Virus record (IMG/VR): IMGVR_UViG_3300028608_000030
Location: 1 to 44,736 of that record
DNA from: a virus
DNA: 44,736 nt
Reading direction: 5' to 3' (one strand)
Shown here one piece after another: positions 6,078-14,966 of the stretch. Made by a program: the position numbers and the translations under genes. The notes beneath the pieces are model-generated. The model had not been told where the DNA came from, did no database searches, and worked only from the letters and a program-made list of their open reading frames with translations. How positions within the stretch are numbered: position 1 is the stretch's first letter; every line of letters starts with the position of its first letter.

Positions 6078-7853
6078 ATGTCAAATTACGTAGCTGTGGT
6101 AGTAAAGCGCCCCAAACTCTTGAAAATTCAGAGTTGGCTAAAGGCCTATTGCACCGATCCGAGCGAAATCTCGACTACCAAGTTGACCGAGAACACGTTC
6201 CTTGTAGTCGTATCGAAGGGTGCTACGGAAGACGTTTATGCCGCCGACCGATTCTTCTTTAAGGGCCATGCGGTAGACCATGCGAACAAGGCTGTAATTT
6301 TCGGGGCGCATGGCAAGAAATTGCACAATGCCGCAACAACTAGCGCCTCGCGCCACCAACTCGAAGGTTGCTACATCCACTGCAGTTGGAACGAAGGCGA
6401 AATCGTCTTCAACAACGATGCGTTCGCCATCTGTTCCATGCTCTACTTTTCCGAATCGGATGTGGTTGCCGTGTCGGATTCGATGTTCATCCTAACCAGG
6501 ATACGGCGCCACCTAGGTTTGCCCAACACTCCGAACGAAGAAGCCCTCGTCGCTCGGTCATGGGGCAACACCATGGCGGGCCAGTTGCTTAGCAATGAAA
6601 CCCAAATTGACCAGATAAAGTACGCCACCATCGGTACCACGTTGAGAGTGGCAAACGGAAATCTACTATCGTCCAAAGCCGTTGCCGTTCCTTTCGGTGG
6701 CACACCAAAAATTGATGAGCTAGGAACCTACGAAGAGGAAATTCGAGATTCGGTAAAGCGGGTTAGCTCGTTGATACATACCCTGTCACAGATATCCGCC
6801 AATAGCGTTCGGGTCGCCCTATCCGGTGGATTCGACTCAAGGGTTGTGTTGGCCTCTGCCCTGAAGTCTCCCGCAGCTCGGGAACTCTGCGTTTTTAATT
6901 GCACTGGCATCTCTTCCACTCAGAAGATCGATTACGAAGTTGTCCGAGCGCTGAGCGAGAAATTTGGTTTCCCTCTTGGTCTTCGTGATCAAGAGACAAA
7001 AAAATTCGTAAAGAACTCCGTCGAGAACATTGCAAACCTATGGGTTTTGTCGAACGCCGGCCTATACGATTTCCTGTACACACCCAACTTTTATGCAAAG
7101 AAGGCAGCCGTATTTAACTTTGGCGGTTTCGGCGCTGAAGTCTACAAAGGCATGTATGGGTGGAAGCGTATCAACAAAATTGCCAGCGCCATCAAGAACA
7201 AGGCCACTTCGGAAGCATTCAGGTCGCAGGCGACCAAGGGGATAGGACAACTCGGGATAGACCCATCCGACAACATCGGGTCGGAATGGCATTACCTCGG
7301 CTATCGTAACGCTATCCATTCTGGCAGGGCGACTATGACGTCCATGCTAGGAATGCGACCGCTCATTCAGCGTCAGCTAGTGACGCTCTCTCGTTCTGAT
7401 CTGAATCCTTTCCCCGCGCCAAAGAAAGGCCAAATGAGCATGGTGAGTGACATGCTTATTTATGCGAACCCGGACCTAGCGAAATGCGACTTCGACACAC
7501 CAGATAAGAACTTAAAGGCAGACTATGTCGAAAATCGTTCGAAGCACTTCGGTCAACTATCGACCGCAGATATCGACACCTACACCCTTCTAGGAAAAGT
7601 TGAACGCATCCACCATGGGGCGCCGGAATTGTTCTACAACATGGCGAAAACGTTCAATGACCAGATCCTTTCACAAAGCTTGATTGAAGAAAAAATGGCT
7701 GCGGGATTCGAATGCCTGCCGACCGAGTGCAGAGATCATTACGCTGCCGGCTTTGAAGGGGCTAAGGAGGCTCTTAGCGCGGACGGGAAAATCGGCAGCA
7801 TGCTCCCCTCCTACGCAGGGAAGCTCACCGGAATCGCAGCGCTATTCGCGTAA
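6078..7853 (+). CDS. Asparagine-synthetase-like PP-loop protein (lysogenic cargo)
   Basis: A 591-residue AsnB-superfamily protein. Residues about 70-200 resemble the glutaminase-like half (LEGCYIHCSWNEGEIVF, NNDAFAICSMLYF, VVAVSDSMFIL), but the N-terminus MSNYVAV lacks the catalytic Cys2 of class-II glutamine amidotransferases. The synthetase half has an intact ATP-pyrophosphatase PP-loop, SGGFDS at 249-254, and a GGFGAEVYKGMYGW segment (349-362) like the GGDE-type loop of AsnB. It may adenylate a carboxylate and join it to ammonia or an amine, as in asparagine synthetases, O-antigen uronamide amidotransferases or lasso-peptide cyclases; which one is unknown. Base composition is visibly more AT-rich than its neighbours, a sign of recent transfer. 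It converges on Rz with two bases between the stop codons. Confidence 0.8.
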   Translation: MSNYVAVVVKRPKLLKIQSWLKAYCTDPSEISTTKLTENTFLVVVSKGATEDVYAADRFFFKGHAVDHANKAVIFGAHGKKLHNAATTSASRHQLEGCYIHCSWNEGEIVFNNDAFAICSMLYFSESDVVAVSDSMFILTRIRRHLGLPNTPNEEALVARSWGNTMAGQLLSNETQIDQIKYATIGTTLRVANGNLLSSKAVAVPFGGTPKIDELGTYEEEIRDSVKRVSSLIHTLSQISANSVRVALSGGFDSRVVLASALKSPAARELCVFNCTGISSTQKIDYEVVRALSEKFGFPLGLRDQETKKFVKNSVENIANLWVLSNAGLYDFLYTPNFYAKKAAVFNFGGFGAEVYKGMYGWKRINKIASAIKNKATSEAFRSQATKGIGQLGIDPSDNIGSEWHYLGYRNAIHSGRATMTSMLGMRPLIQRQLVTLSRSDLNPFPAPKKGQMSMVSDMLIYANPDLAKCDFDTPDKNLKADYVENRSKHFGQLSTADIDTYTLLGKVERIHHGAPELFYNMAKTFNDQILSQSLIEEKMAAGFECLPTECRDHYAAGFEGAKEALSADGKIGSMLPSYAGKLTGIAALFA

Positions 7854-7855
7854 GG

Positions 7856-8338
7856 TCAAGGCGGTGCGACGGATCTCGCCCAAGCATCGCCCTCCCTCAT
7901 TTTGTCGATTGCTGCGTCAGCGTCTCTTGCCATCGCTGCATATTCGTCCGTGCACGCTTTGAGAACGTCCCAGGCTCGGGTAGCGGTTTGCTCAGAGAGG
8001 CCGGCGCGGGCGGCAGCCTGGGCGGCTCGGGCACGCTGGGCGGCGATGGCGTCCCGCAAGCTGCCAGCAGCACCAGCAGCAAGGTCGCGCTCAGCATTCG
8101 ATAGGCGGGTTGCTTCATGGGCTTTCTCCAGGCGGCTCGTGTAGTCGGCCACCAGTTCCTGTTCCTGGCGCCGGTACTGCGCCTCGATCTGGCGGGCATT
8201 GGCTGCCGCCTCCAGTTGCGTGCGCGTGACACCTTCTGCTTCCCGATGCGACCCGTACCAAGCCACACCAAGGCCCAGGGCCAGCAGCGCCCCGGCACCG
8301 ATCAGATAGGGAAGCGCGGCCCGCAGCAGCGGGTTCAT
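7856..8338 (-). CDS. Rz: Rz-like inner-membrane spanin
   Basis: A 160-residue protein started at ATG 8338, which overlaps the previous stop (ATGA). It has a short N-terminus, one transmembrane segment (PYLIGAGALLALGLGVAWYG) and a long periplasmic Ala/Arg/Glu-rich coiled coil. That is the layout of i-spanins, which fuse inner and outer membranes in the last step of lysis with an Rz1 partner. The partner gene is embedded in another frame at 7897-8118. It is the last gene of the late operon. Confidence 0.85.
   Translation of the reverse strand: MNPLLRAALPYLIGAGALLALGLGVAWYGSHREAEGVTRTQLEAAANARQIEAQYRRQEQELVADYTSRLEKAHEATRLSNAERDLAAGAAGSLRDAIAAQRARAAQAAARAGLSEQTATRAWDVLKACTDEYAAMARDADAAIDKMREGDAWARSVAPP
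7897..8118 (-). CDS. Rz1: Rz1-like outer-membrane lipoprotein spanin, nested in Rz
   Basis: A 73-residue frame wholly inside Rz in another reading frame, from ATG 8118 with GGAG eight bases upstream. A signal sequence (ATLLLVLL) ends in lipobox LAAC with Cys21. A Pro-rich stretch follows (PSPPSVPEPPRLPPAPA), as in lambda Rz1. After lipidation it would sit in the outer membrane and bind Rz across the periplasm. Nested Rz/Rz1 pairs are the classical arrangement. Confidence 0.9.
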   Translation of the reverse strand: MKQPAYRMLSATLLLVLLAACGTPSPPSVPEPPRLPPAPASLSKPLPEPGTFSKRARTNMQRWQETLTQQSTK

Positions 8339-8796
8339 GGCGTGTTCAACCATTCCGGGACTTGGGCCGGGGCAGCAGGCGCTGGCGCAAGTACTTCTTC
8401 CACCTTCCTGACTGCCGTGCTGGCCGACTTGGCTGCTGCGGTAGCCTTGGTCGCCGCTGTTCCGGCTTTCGTAGCGGCTCCCTTCGCAGCTTTGATTGCC
8501 CCTTCCGCCGCGTCTGCCGCTCGGTCGACCTTATCTGCGGCCTGCTCTGCCGTCCCTGCCGCGCGGCTCACTGTGGCCGACATAGCAGCCAGCGCCTGGC
8601 GGTAGTCTTCTCGTTGCTGTGCGTTCGCTTCGCCCTGAAGCGCAAGAGCCTGAGTGGCGCTATTCCACGTCACCAAACTCCCCAGCGAATACCCTCCCCC
8701 GAAAATGCAGACCAGCAAGAACACCGCGTACACCATGCGTAGAGCGCGCGCTAGCTTGGGGTGCCGGCACAAGCACCATTCATGAAGTTTTTCCAC
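8335..8796 (-). CDS. Lysis-cassette membrane protein (holin candidate 2)
   Basis: A 153-residue protein with a GTG start at 8796, chosen because GGAGG lies six bases upstream; it overlaps the previous gene by 17 bases. One strong hydrophobic segment (about residues 21-43: VYAVFLLVCIFGGGYSLGSLV) follows a short basic N-terminus. The rest is an Ala/Lys/Glu-rich helical tail (KAAKGAATKAGTAATKATA) ending in a Pro-rich segment. Its place between endolysin and spanins suggests a role in membrane permeabilisation or its timing. A holin or antiholin function cannot be proved from sequence. Confidence 0.65.
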   Translation of the reverse strand: MEKLHEWCLCRHPKLARALRMVYAVFLLVCIFGGGYSLGSLVTWNSATQALALQGEANAQQREDYRQALAAMSATVSRAAGTAEQAADKVDRAADAAEGAIKAAKGAATKAGTAATKATAAAKSASTAVRKVEEVLAPAPAAPAQVPEWLNTP

Positions 8797-9217
8797 GGAT
8801 TTCCTCCTTCAACGCTATCACCTGCGACTTAAGGTCGGCGATGATTTGCGACTGATACTCTGCCCGCTCGTTAAGGGCCGCGACTTGGGCCTGAAACTTG
8901 GCTAACTCAAGATAGATATCGTTGCGCTGCTTGTACGCCTCGTTGGCCGAATCTCTGGCTGCTGCGGCGGCTTGCCGCTCTACAGCAAGCTGTCCTTCAA
9001 GGCGCTCAATCGCGTCCTTCTCTGATTTGGCGCCAGCGGCCGAGACCGCCAAGCGCGCCATAAGAATCGGCAGGACCTTCCACGCGGCCCCCGTCCCGAC
9101 GAGCGCCGCGACCAGATAACCAACGATCTGTGAAATAGTCAGGGGCTCGCCGGCCGCTGCTGCGGTCACAGCGTCCGATCCAACCACGGCTAGCAGATAC
9201 CCTAGGTTCTCCTGCAT
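8780..9217 (-). CDS. Lysis-cassette membrane protein (holin candidate 1)
   Basis: A 145-residue protein. ATG 9217 was chosen because it lies three bases after the endolysin stop, with a GGGTAGGG ribosome site. A hydrophobic segment at about residues 28-50 (IVGYLVAALVGTGAAW, then KVLPILM) is preceded by a weaker one. Residues from about 63 on form a charged coiled coil (AIERLEGQLAVERQAAAAA). Since the endolysin has no signal peptide, a holin is expected here and this gene is the likelier candidate. Confidence 0.65.
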   Translation of the reverse strand: MQENLGYLLAVVGSDAVTAAAAGEPLTISQIVGYLVAALVGTGAAWKVLPILMARLAVSAAGAKSEKDAIERLEGQLAVERQAAAAARDSANEAYKQRNDIYLELAKFQAQVAALNERAEYQSQIIADLKSQVIALKEEIRGKTS

Positions 9218-9219
9218 CC

Positions 9220-9705
9220 CTACCCCGCGATGGTTCCGCCAGCGCGCACGTATGCGTCGCGTAGGCGCTCGATTTTCTGCTCGTGCTGTCCGTACCCAGC
9301 CCCGGGCAAGGAGGCCCAAATGTTGCTGACCTTGGCTACGGCCTCGTCGAAATGCCCGGCCTGGATATCAGCTATGGCACGGCGCTCCTTGATCTGCTGA
9401 ATGGCGTAGCGGTCCTGCGATAGAGGGCTGAAGTCAGGCAGCTTCAGCATCGCCTTGTAATGCGGCCAATACCGATACAGGATCTGGTAGCGCCCCGCTG
9501 CCGTAGACGACAGCTTGGCGTTCAACTTGACCAACACGTTGGGGTGATCGTCATAGCCCGTAAAGAGCTTCCCACCCACAAGCACGTCGTAGCCATCGTC
9601 CTTCGTCGGCTGCCGGCCATCGTCCGTTCCTTCCGACACGGCCAGCATGTCTAGAAATGCCAGGACGTTCCACCCGCCCGCTTCTTTTTCACTGAGTCGT
9701 GCCAT
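9220..9705 (-). CDS. Endolysin, lambda R/GH104-like transglycosylase
   Basis: A 161-residue muralytic enzyme. The motif LDMLAVSEGTDDG places the catalytic Glu at residue 25. YDVLVGGKLFTGYDDHP and SSTAAGRYQILYRYW follow the lambda R (GH104) pattern of cleaving the MurNAc-GlcNAc bond to give anhydro ends. There is no signal peptide, so release depends on a holin. It follows the fibre gene after a terminator and starts the lysis cassette, with GGAGGCAGAG upstream of its ATG. Confidence 0.9.
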   Translation of the reverse strand: MARLSEKEAGGWNVLAFLDMLAVSEGTDDGRQPTKDDGYDVLVGGKLFTGYDDHPNVLVKLNAKLSSTAAGRYQILYRYWPHYKAMLKLPDFSPLSQDRYAIQQIKERRAIADIQAGHFDEAVAKVSNIWASLPGAGYGQHEQKIERLRDAYVRAGGTIAG

Positions 9706-9725
9706 CTCTGCCTCCTTAAAGGCGT

Positions 9726-9748
9726 AAAAAATCCCGCCGAAGCGGGCT
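9726..9748 (-). terminator. Terminator between fibre and endolysin genes
   Basis: On the minus strand, stem CCCGC-TTCG-GCGGG (9733-9746) is followed by a run of T (9726-9731), just downstream of the fibre gene stop. The stable TTCG tetraloop supports a genuine terminator. Lysis genes beyond it need read-through or antitermination. Confidence 0.8.
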
Positions 9749-9752
9749 GTTC

Positions 9753-11858
9753 TTAGTTAGCAGTATTGATTTGATAGAACGACTCCCACTCCCACACATC
9801 AGCAGTCAATGCGGAAATGAGGGGATCGCCGGCAGTCGCGTCGCCGCGCAGGTTGAAATACACCTTGTTGTAAGCGCTGGTGTTGGTGCTGATGTATACC
9901 TTTTGATTCGGCAGGTCGGGGGTGCGTGTGAATTGAACCTTTCCGCTGATCCCGGACGTCGCTCCCCACAGAGTCACGGAATCCCCGTCTTGCACGGGCG
10001 TATAGGTCAGCGCGCCGCCTTCGTCCCAAGTTGACAGGTCCTCCACCTCAAAAAGGCGAGAGCGGATGGCAGCGTCGGTGATCAGCGGGCCGGTAGTCGA
10101 ATCACGGTTTCGCAAAATCGGGAACATTGCGACCCAGGCGGATACCAGCGAACGGTCTTGCAGCCACTCCAACCGTTGGGCTACCCGTACCCCCTCGGCC
10201 GTAAAGAAGTACCGCTTGGAGTGCTTCGCAATGGCGTTCGTCGGCAGGCCGGTGCCAGCGTCAATGATTGCCTCAACGTTCTCATCAAACACATAGCTGT
10301 TCTGAAGCGCCTGGACTTCACGGGCGCCTCGCAGGGAAACAGTAGCGGTTTGGCTAAGCGGAACGCCATCGACCAAGAGCAGCATATCGTGCTGCAATTC
10401 ATCCCCATGGTAACCACCCACGGAATCGGAGTCGCCCGAAATTCGGAGCGCCATTTCCCACTCGCCCGTATTGATAATCTGATTGCCTCGGACGTGTTCG
10501 GCGGTCGTCTCCCACCCACCTTTCAAGCGCCAGTTATCCAATTGACTGTTGGGGCTGGTGCCGTCGAAAGGAACGACCTCGCGGGCGAAGTCCAGTTCAA
10601 TCTTATTTTCCGAAGAGCTGCCGAAATAAAAAACAATCAAGTTTTCGGATTTCTGAAACATCAAGCTGAAAGCTGAAATTCCGTCGCCACTAGAAGCCCC
10701 GACGGGAAACCCCCTTACGCCCGCGTACACGCCTGCGCGCTCACGATAAAAGATCGGCAACTGATGCGGCAGGTTCTTAAATGCGTTATCGGTCGTCTCG
10801 TTGTACCCACCCACCTTTACGGCGGCGGCCGGAAAATTCCCGTTAGGCGTCGGCACCTGGCTAAGATCGAGCCAAACGATCTGATAGTTGGCATCAGGGA
10901 TCGTTACCGTCTGCGCCAGCAGATTAATGCGAGTGCTGCCGTTGATGAGCATCGGGCAAAAGATGCCGCCGTCCCAAGCCAGTTGCCGTGTCGTGTCGTC
11001 GTAGGAGATAGACGTGGATGCAGCGGACTTAAACCAAATGGGGCCGTTCCCGTAGTCTATCGGCCGTTCTGCCAGCATGCCGCCCTTGTTCGTCGCGCCG
11101 TCGGCCACTCGATTGACGAAAAGCGGAATCCGCAAATCATCGACAAATGCTCCAAGGCCATTATTGATACTGGAAATATCGTAAGCGGTTACCTCGCCCG
11201 CAACCGTCGGGCCGGTCGTACCGTCAGCGGTACGGAGATCTGCGATAAGCGCCCGACCGTTCGGGATCACCACGTCAGAGGCGGCCGCCACACGGACAAA
11301 GCCCTTACCAGCGCCCAAATCGAACTGCAATCGTGTGTGACTGACGGTCCACTCGCTGGTGCTGGGATTGAAAACAGCTTTGGTGATCTTCCCCGTAAAG
11401 ACGAACCCATTCTTACGCGTGGCGGCAAGTGCGTTCTTATTTGGGTATGTGTCTACGTAAACAGCACTTCCCGCGTTATGGAAATAGAGGTCAAGGAATC
11501 CATCGGTATCAGACGATGGTACGGAGAAGTACTCTCCATTGACAGTGCCCGCAATACCATCCGCTGTATTTGGGAAAACGTTCCCGCTGATAGTGGCGGC
11601 ATCGGCCGCCTCTTGGGCTCGTAGCGCCTGCTGGGCTGCGTTTTGGGATGCCTCTAGAGCATCCTGGGCCGCCTCAATCGCAATCGTTGCATCACCGGCA
11701 GCCGAGGACATGCCCGCCATGCTCAAGCGGACATTACCGAGACGGTCGATCCAGGTAGTGGAGGTCGTATTGACCGCTTCGTCCAGGTTCTCGGTATTGT
11801 CGAAAAGGTCACGCACATCAGTGCTAGGAACCGGATTGCCAGTTTTGTAGGTGGTCAT
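9753..11858 (-). CDS. Tail fibre / receptor-binding protein
   Basis: A 701-residue protein started at ATG 11858. The N-terminal YKTGNPVPSTDVRDLFDN with NTENLDEAVN is a typical virion-attachment domain of tail fibres in phages of Burkholderiales. It is followed by an Ala-rich coiled coil (about 55-90: AIEAAQDALEASQNAAQQAL). The rest is beta-rich with no clear enzymatic motif, as expected for a receptor-binding trimer. It lies after the tail tip gene and between two terminators, so it forms its own transcriptional segment and could be exchanged as a unit. Confidence 0.8.
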   Translation of the reverse strand: MTTYKTGNPVPSTDVRDLFDNTENLDEAVNTTSTTWIDRLGNVRLSMAGMSSAAGDATIAIEAAQDALEASQNAAQQALRAQEAADAATISGNVFPNTADGIAGTVNGEYFSVPSSDTDGFLDLYFHNAGSAVYVDTYPNKNALAATRKNGFVFTGKITKAVFNPSTSEWTVSHTRLQFDLGAGKGFVRVAAASDVVIPNGRALIADLRTADGTTGPTVAGEVTAYDISSINNGLGAFVDDLRIPLFVNRVADGATNKGGMLAERPIDYGNGPIWFKSAASTSISYDDTTRQLAWDGGIFCPMLINGSTRINLLAQTVTIPDANYQIVWLDLSQVPTPNGNFPAAAVKVGGYNETTDNAFKNLPHQLPIFYRERAGVYAGVRGFPVGASSGDGISAFSLMFQKSENLIVFYFGSSSENKIELDFAREVVPFDGTSPNSQLDNWRLKGGWETTAEHVRGNQIINTGEWEMALRISGDSDSVGGYHGDELQHDMLLLVDGVPLSQTATVSLRGAREVQALQNSYVFDENVEAIIDAGTGLPTNAIAKHSKRYFFTAEGVRVAQRLEWLQDRSLVSAWVAMFPILRNRDSTTGPLITDAAIRSRLFEVEDLSTWDEGGALTYTPVQDGDSVTLWGATSGISGKVQFTRTPDLPNQKVYISTNTSAYNKVYFNLRGDATAGDPLISALTADVWEWESFYQINTAN

Positions 11859-11871
11859 ACTTTGGCCCAAT

Positions 11872-11897
11872 AAAAAAAGCCCCTTCAGAGGGGCTTT
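11872..11897 (-). terminator. Terminator between tail tip and fibre genes
   Basis: An 8-bp stem AAAGCCCC/GGGGCTTT (11876-11883 with 11890-11897), 6-base loop, and a seven-base T run on the minus strand. It lies only 14 bases upstream of the fibre ATG, so fibre transcription needs read-through or antitermination. Confidence 0.85.
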
Positions 11898-11914
11898 GTT
11901 TGTTTCGGTGTTTC

Positions 11915-14578
11915 TTATGCTGGGGGAAAAGCGTTATCGAACGAATAGACCCGCTGGTCGTAGTTCACCGCCGTCACTGCCACCTCGAAATCACCGCGTG
12001 GCAGGACGCCGGAAATTAGAGCGGGGAAGCAGAATGACGAGAGTGGGCCAAAGTACAAGTGCGGTGGCTCATGGCTAAGCGATATGGACGGCCAGGGCTC
12101 GGGAACCGTGGCGCGTATGTGATATTCGTCGACGCCTTCTGATGCCGTGAACGGCCCTGCAAACGACCCATCTAGGCGGCGATAGGCGACCACATGCGGG
12201 CCCTCCGAGGAATTCCAGGTGATGGGCTCGCTGCTTTCCAGAATCGCACCGCCGGCGCCATCAGACTCAATGCCAACAAGCAAGCCGGTGCGGCCATATC
12301 CAAACAGCCCCACATAGCCCATATACTCGCTGTTGAGGGCGTCCAGCTCAGTGTTAAAGCTGTAGTCACTCTTGCGGTAATAGAGAGCCGCCCGCCTACG
12401 CATGCCGATACGCCAAGCGCGGGTACGATCCGTTACCCCATCCAGAGTTATCTTTTGGACCTTGGCGCCCAAGTCGCCAGGCAAACGGCACTGCACCGTC
12501 TCCCGCACCCACGTTTCGGCATTCACGTACTCGACATCAACTCCGTCGTAATCGGTGATCTCTGAATGGGTGGAGCGATTGCGGCGCAGCGGCCCTTTCA
12601 TGTTGAAGGGTCCGTATGATTGTTGAAATTCTTCATTAGCGGGCTTCACATCCTCCCGCACGGGCCGGACCAGGCCATCGCCGCACGTAAATTCAGCCAT
12701 GCCGGCGCCGAAGGTCGTATCGAGCGCTTCCTTCACCGTCGTGGCATCAAACACGAAATCCAGCGTGTCTCCCCGCGCTTTCCAAATGGCGTCAAGGCGT
12801 AGCCATTCTTCAATGTCAATAGCCTCGTCGCCCACACCGGCCGATTGAAGTATGTAGCGCGCGAAAGCCGTAATGTCGCGCGTGGGCGTGGGCGATGACC
12901 AGGTGCCGTCCGGTAGTAGCGTCGGCAGTACACGTACGGGGATGACGTTGATTTGGTTCTCACTCTGAGCCGCCAGCTTGCCGCCGCTGCGCAGCATCAC
13001 GCTTATGGTCGTCCAGTCTGGATATACCCAATAATCAGGCATGCGCGCCTTGAGGCCGTACCACTGGCATTTGTCCTGGGCCTGAGTGCTGGTGGACTGC
13101 GCGCCCACGCGGCGCATGCGAACCGCCGGCACCATGGGCGCAATGGCGAATTGCTCGGTGAATCCGATTTGGTCCACAGTGGCATCGGAAAAAGTACGCG
13201 CCACCGTCACCCGCGGGCCGCCAGCCACGTTACGGTATTGGTACTCGACGCTGACCGAGCGTGACTCTACGTCTCCGCCATCGGACAAAAAGCACAGCCC
13301 ATTGGGGAAAAAGACATCAAGCTCCAACGTGCTGGTGACGGCGCCGTCCGGGGTAGCGATAAATTCGTTCGTCCACTCCCCATACACCGACCCGCCAGCA
13401 AACCGCAGTCGCACGGACGCCGAACCCGTCTCGAATACACCAGGAGACACCGTGATGCTAACGGGGTCAAAGCCGGTTATGGTGCGCGCAACGTCCGAAC
13501 CAAAAATGTACGAAACACCTGAGCCTGGCGCCACACGAATGGGCGTGAATGTCTCGGCATCCTCCTCGAACTCCAGCGTATAAATTCCGGAACCCGGAGA
13601 CGCGACAATCGTCTTTACTCGCCACTCCACGTTAGACCCGAACGCACCCACTTGGAACACATCACCGACAGCGACGCTAGGCATATGGCCAAAGTAGCCT
13701 CTAAAGCGGCTGATCACGTAGCCCGGATCAAATTCTGTAGGATCAACGGCATGGTCGACAATGTCGTACGGTCGCACGTACTCGATAGCCACCACAGTGC
13801 TCACACCCCAGCCGCTCGGGTATTCACCGCCGCTGCGCGTGATGGTGGCGCCGCTCAGCGAATAGGAGGCGGGGTCGGTGTTGTCCCGATTCGCTAGATC
13901 CGTCGTCAGCTCCAGGCCTGCGGAGCCTGACGAGGTGCCGCCCACTTCCGTTACCGTGTGCCATATCTGCGCGGCCACCTGCCCGGACAAGTTTGTGCCC
14001 GGAGGATAGATCCCGTAGGCGGCGTCATCCCCAAGCGCGCTAAATGGCGTAGACCCGACGCGCACGTCCGCATCCGCGATTTGGTAGTAACCGGGTCCGA
14101 CGTTGGCCAGAAAGACCAGCCATTGTTCTCGCTTGTTCACGAAGTACCGGCGCGGCGGTGTGAGATAGTCCACGTACCGTCGATACCGGCCGGCTGGCTC
14201 GGCAACCACACTGCCAAGTTTGGCGGTGTTGGCTTTCCCGTCTGCCGCTTCCAGGTTTCGCGATTCCGGCGTCTCGCGATTCGTCACGGGGCGCTTGCCC
14301 CGGAACACGTTCAACAGCTTTGACAAGATCGGGTCGATGATCTTGAACAGACCGCCCATCGGAATCGTGTTCACGCGCACCACAGCGCCCGGCGCCAGCG
14401 TTTCGCCCCACCGGTCTTGCGGCCACTTGACTCCATCAAGGTAAGCCGCGAAGCGCTGAACTTCCATGTCGCGCCAGGTCGGAATCGTGGCGTCCAGGTA
14501 TTGCTCAAACGTGCCGGCCCAATCTATCGACTCCAGCCGCGTTTCCAACTCGGGGGCAGAGTAGATGTCAATCCGCAT
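11915..14578 (-). CDS. Central tail tip / host-specificity protein (J-like)
   Basis: An 887-residue protein; ATG 14578 overlaps the stop of the NlpC/P60 gene by 11 bases. The N-terminus (MRIDIYSAPELETRLESIDW, then DATIPTWRDMEVQRFAAYL) and later blocks (LPDGTWSSPTPTRDITAF, IDIEEWLRLDAIW, FDATTVKEALDT) match central tail tip proteins of lambda-like siphoviruses, which form the baseplate hub. Its position directly after the K-like peptidase matches lambda gene order M-L-K-I-J. Confidence 0.85.
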   Translation of the reverse strand: MRIDIYSAPELETRLESIDWAGTFEQYLDATIPTWRDMEVQRFAAYLDGVKWPQDRWGETLAPGAVVRVNTIPMGGLFKIIDPILSKLLNVFRGKRPVTNRETPESRNLEAADGKANTAKLGSVVAEPAGRYRRYVDYLTPPRRYFVNKREQWLVFLANVGPGYYQIADADVRVGSTPFSALGDDAAYGIYPPGTNLSGQVAAQIWHTVTEVGGTSSGSAGLELTTDLANRDNTDPASYSLSGATITRSGGEYPSGWGVSTVVAIEYVRPYDIVDHAVDPTEFDPGYVISRFRGYFGHMPSVAVGDVFQVGAFGSNVEWRVKTIVASPGSGIYTLEFEEDAETFTPIRVAPGSGVSYIFGSDVARTITGFDPVSITVSPGVFETGSASVRLRFAGGSVYGEWTNEFIATPDGAVTSTLELDVFFPNGLCFLSDGGDVESRSVSVEYQYRNVAGGPRVTVARTFSDATVDQIGFTEQFAIAPMVPAVRMRRVGAQSTSTQAQDKCQWYGLKARMPDYWVYPDWTTISVMLRSGGKLAAQSENQINVIPVRVLPTLLPDGTWSSPTPTRDITAFARYILQSAGVGDEAIDIEEWLRLDAIWKARGDTLDFVFDATTVKEALDTTFGAGMAEFTCGDGLVRPVREDVKPANEEFQQSYGPFNMKGPLRRNRSTHSEITDYDGVDVEYVNAETWVRETVQCRLPGDLGAKVQKITLDGVTDRTRAWRIGMRRRAALYYRKSDYSFNTELDALNSEYMGYVGLFGYGRTGLLVGIESDGAGGAILESSEPITWNSSEGPHVVAYRRLDGSFAGPFTASEGVDEYHIRATVPEPWPSISLSHEPPHLYFGPLSSFCFPALISGVLPRGDFEVAVTAVNYDQRVYSFDNAFPPA

Positions 14579-14966
14579 AGTAAACAACCCTTGAATATCG
14601 CTGTTCGAAATGACGAACCCGAGTAAGGCACGGCCCGGTCGGCTCGTCGGTTTCCAAGATTCTGAGAACGCCTTCTTGATCTCGGATAACGAGCCCAACA
14701 TGAACGCATACGCGGCCATGCCAAGCGGTGGCCACGTGGCCCGGCTGTGGTCGCTCTGCTGGCACCAAAGAATGGGCTTGCGCCACTCGTGCGACCTCTC
14801 GCGTAATGACGGGCATCAGCCCGGGCTTGGCGTCGGCACAACTGGGCAACATGACACCGCCAAACAACTCCACGCGGGCCACGCGAGTTAGCCCCCAGCA
14901 GTCGAATTCAGTGGGACCTCGTCCGCCGGCGACGTACCGCGTGGCGAGGTAACGTTGCAGGCTCAT
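14568..14966 (-). CDS. NlpC/P60-family tail peptidase (K-like)
   Basis: A 132-residue protein started at ATG 14966, which overlaps the previous stop (ATGA). The catalytic Cys23 is in FDCWGLTR and the catalytic His is about residue 89 in VCVHVGLV, the hallmark of NlpC/P60 cysteine peptidases. In lambda-like phages this tail-tip protein cuts peptide crosslinks in peptidoglycan during DNA entry. Its tail-assembly neighbours agree. Confidence 0.9.
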   Translation of the reverse strand: MSLQRYLATRYVAGGRGPTEFDCWGLTRVARVELFGGVMLPSCADAKPGLMPVITREVARVAQAHSLVPAERPQPGHVATAWHGRVCVHVGLVIRDQEGVLRILETDEPTGPCLTRVRHFEQRYSRVVYYAD

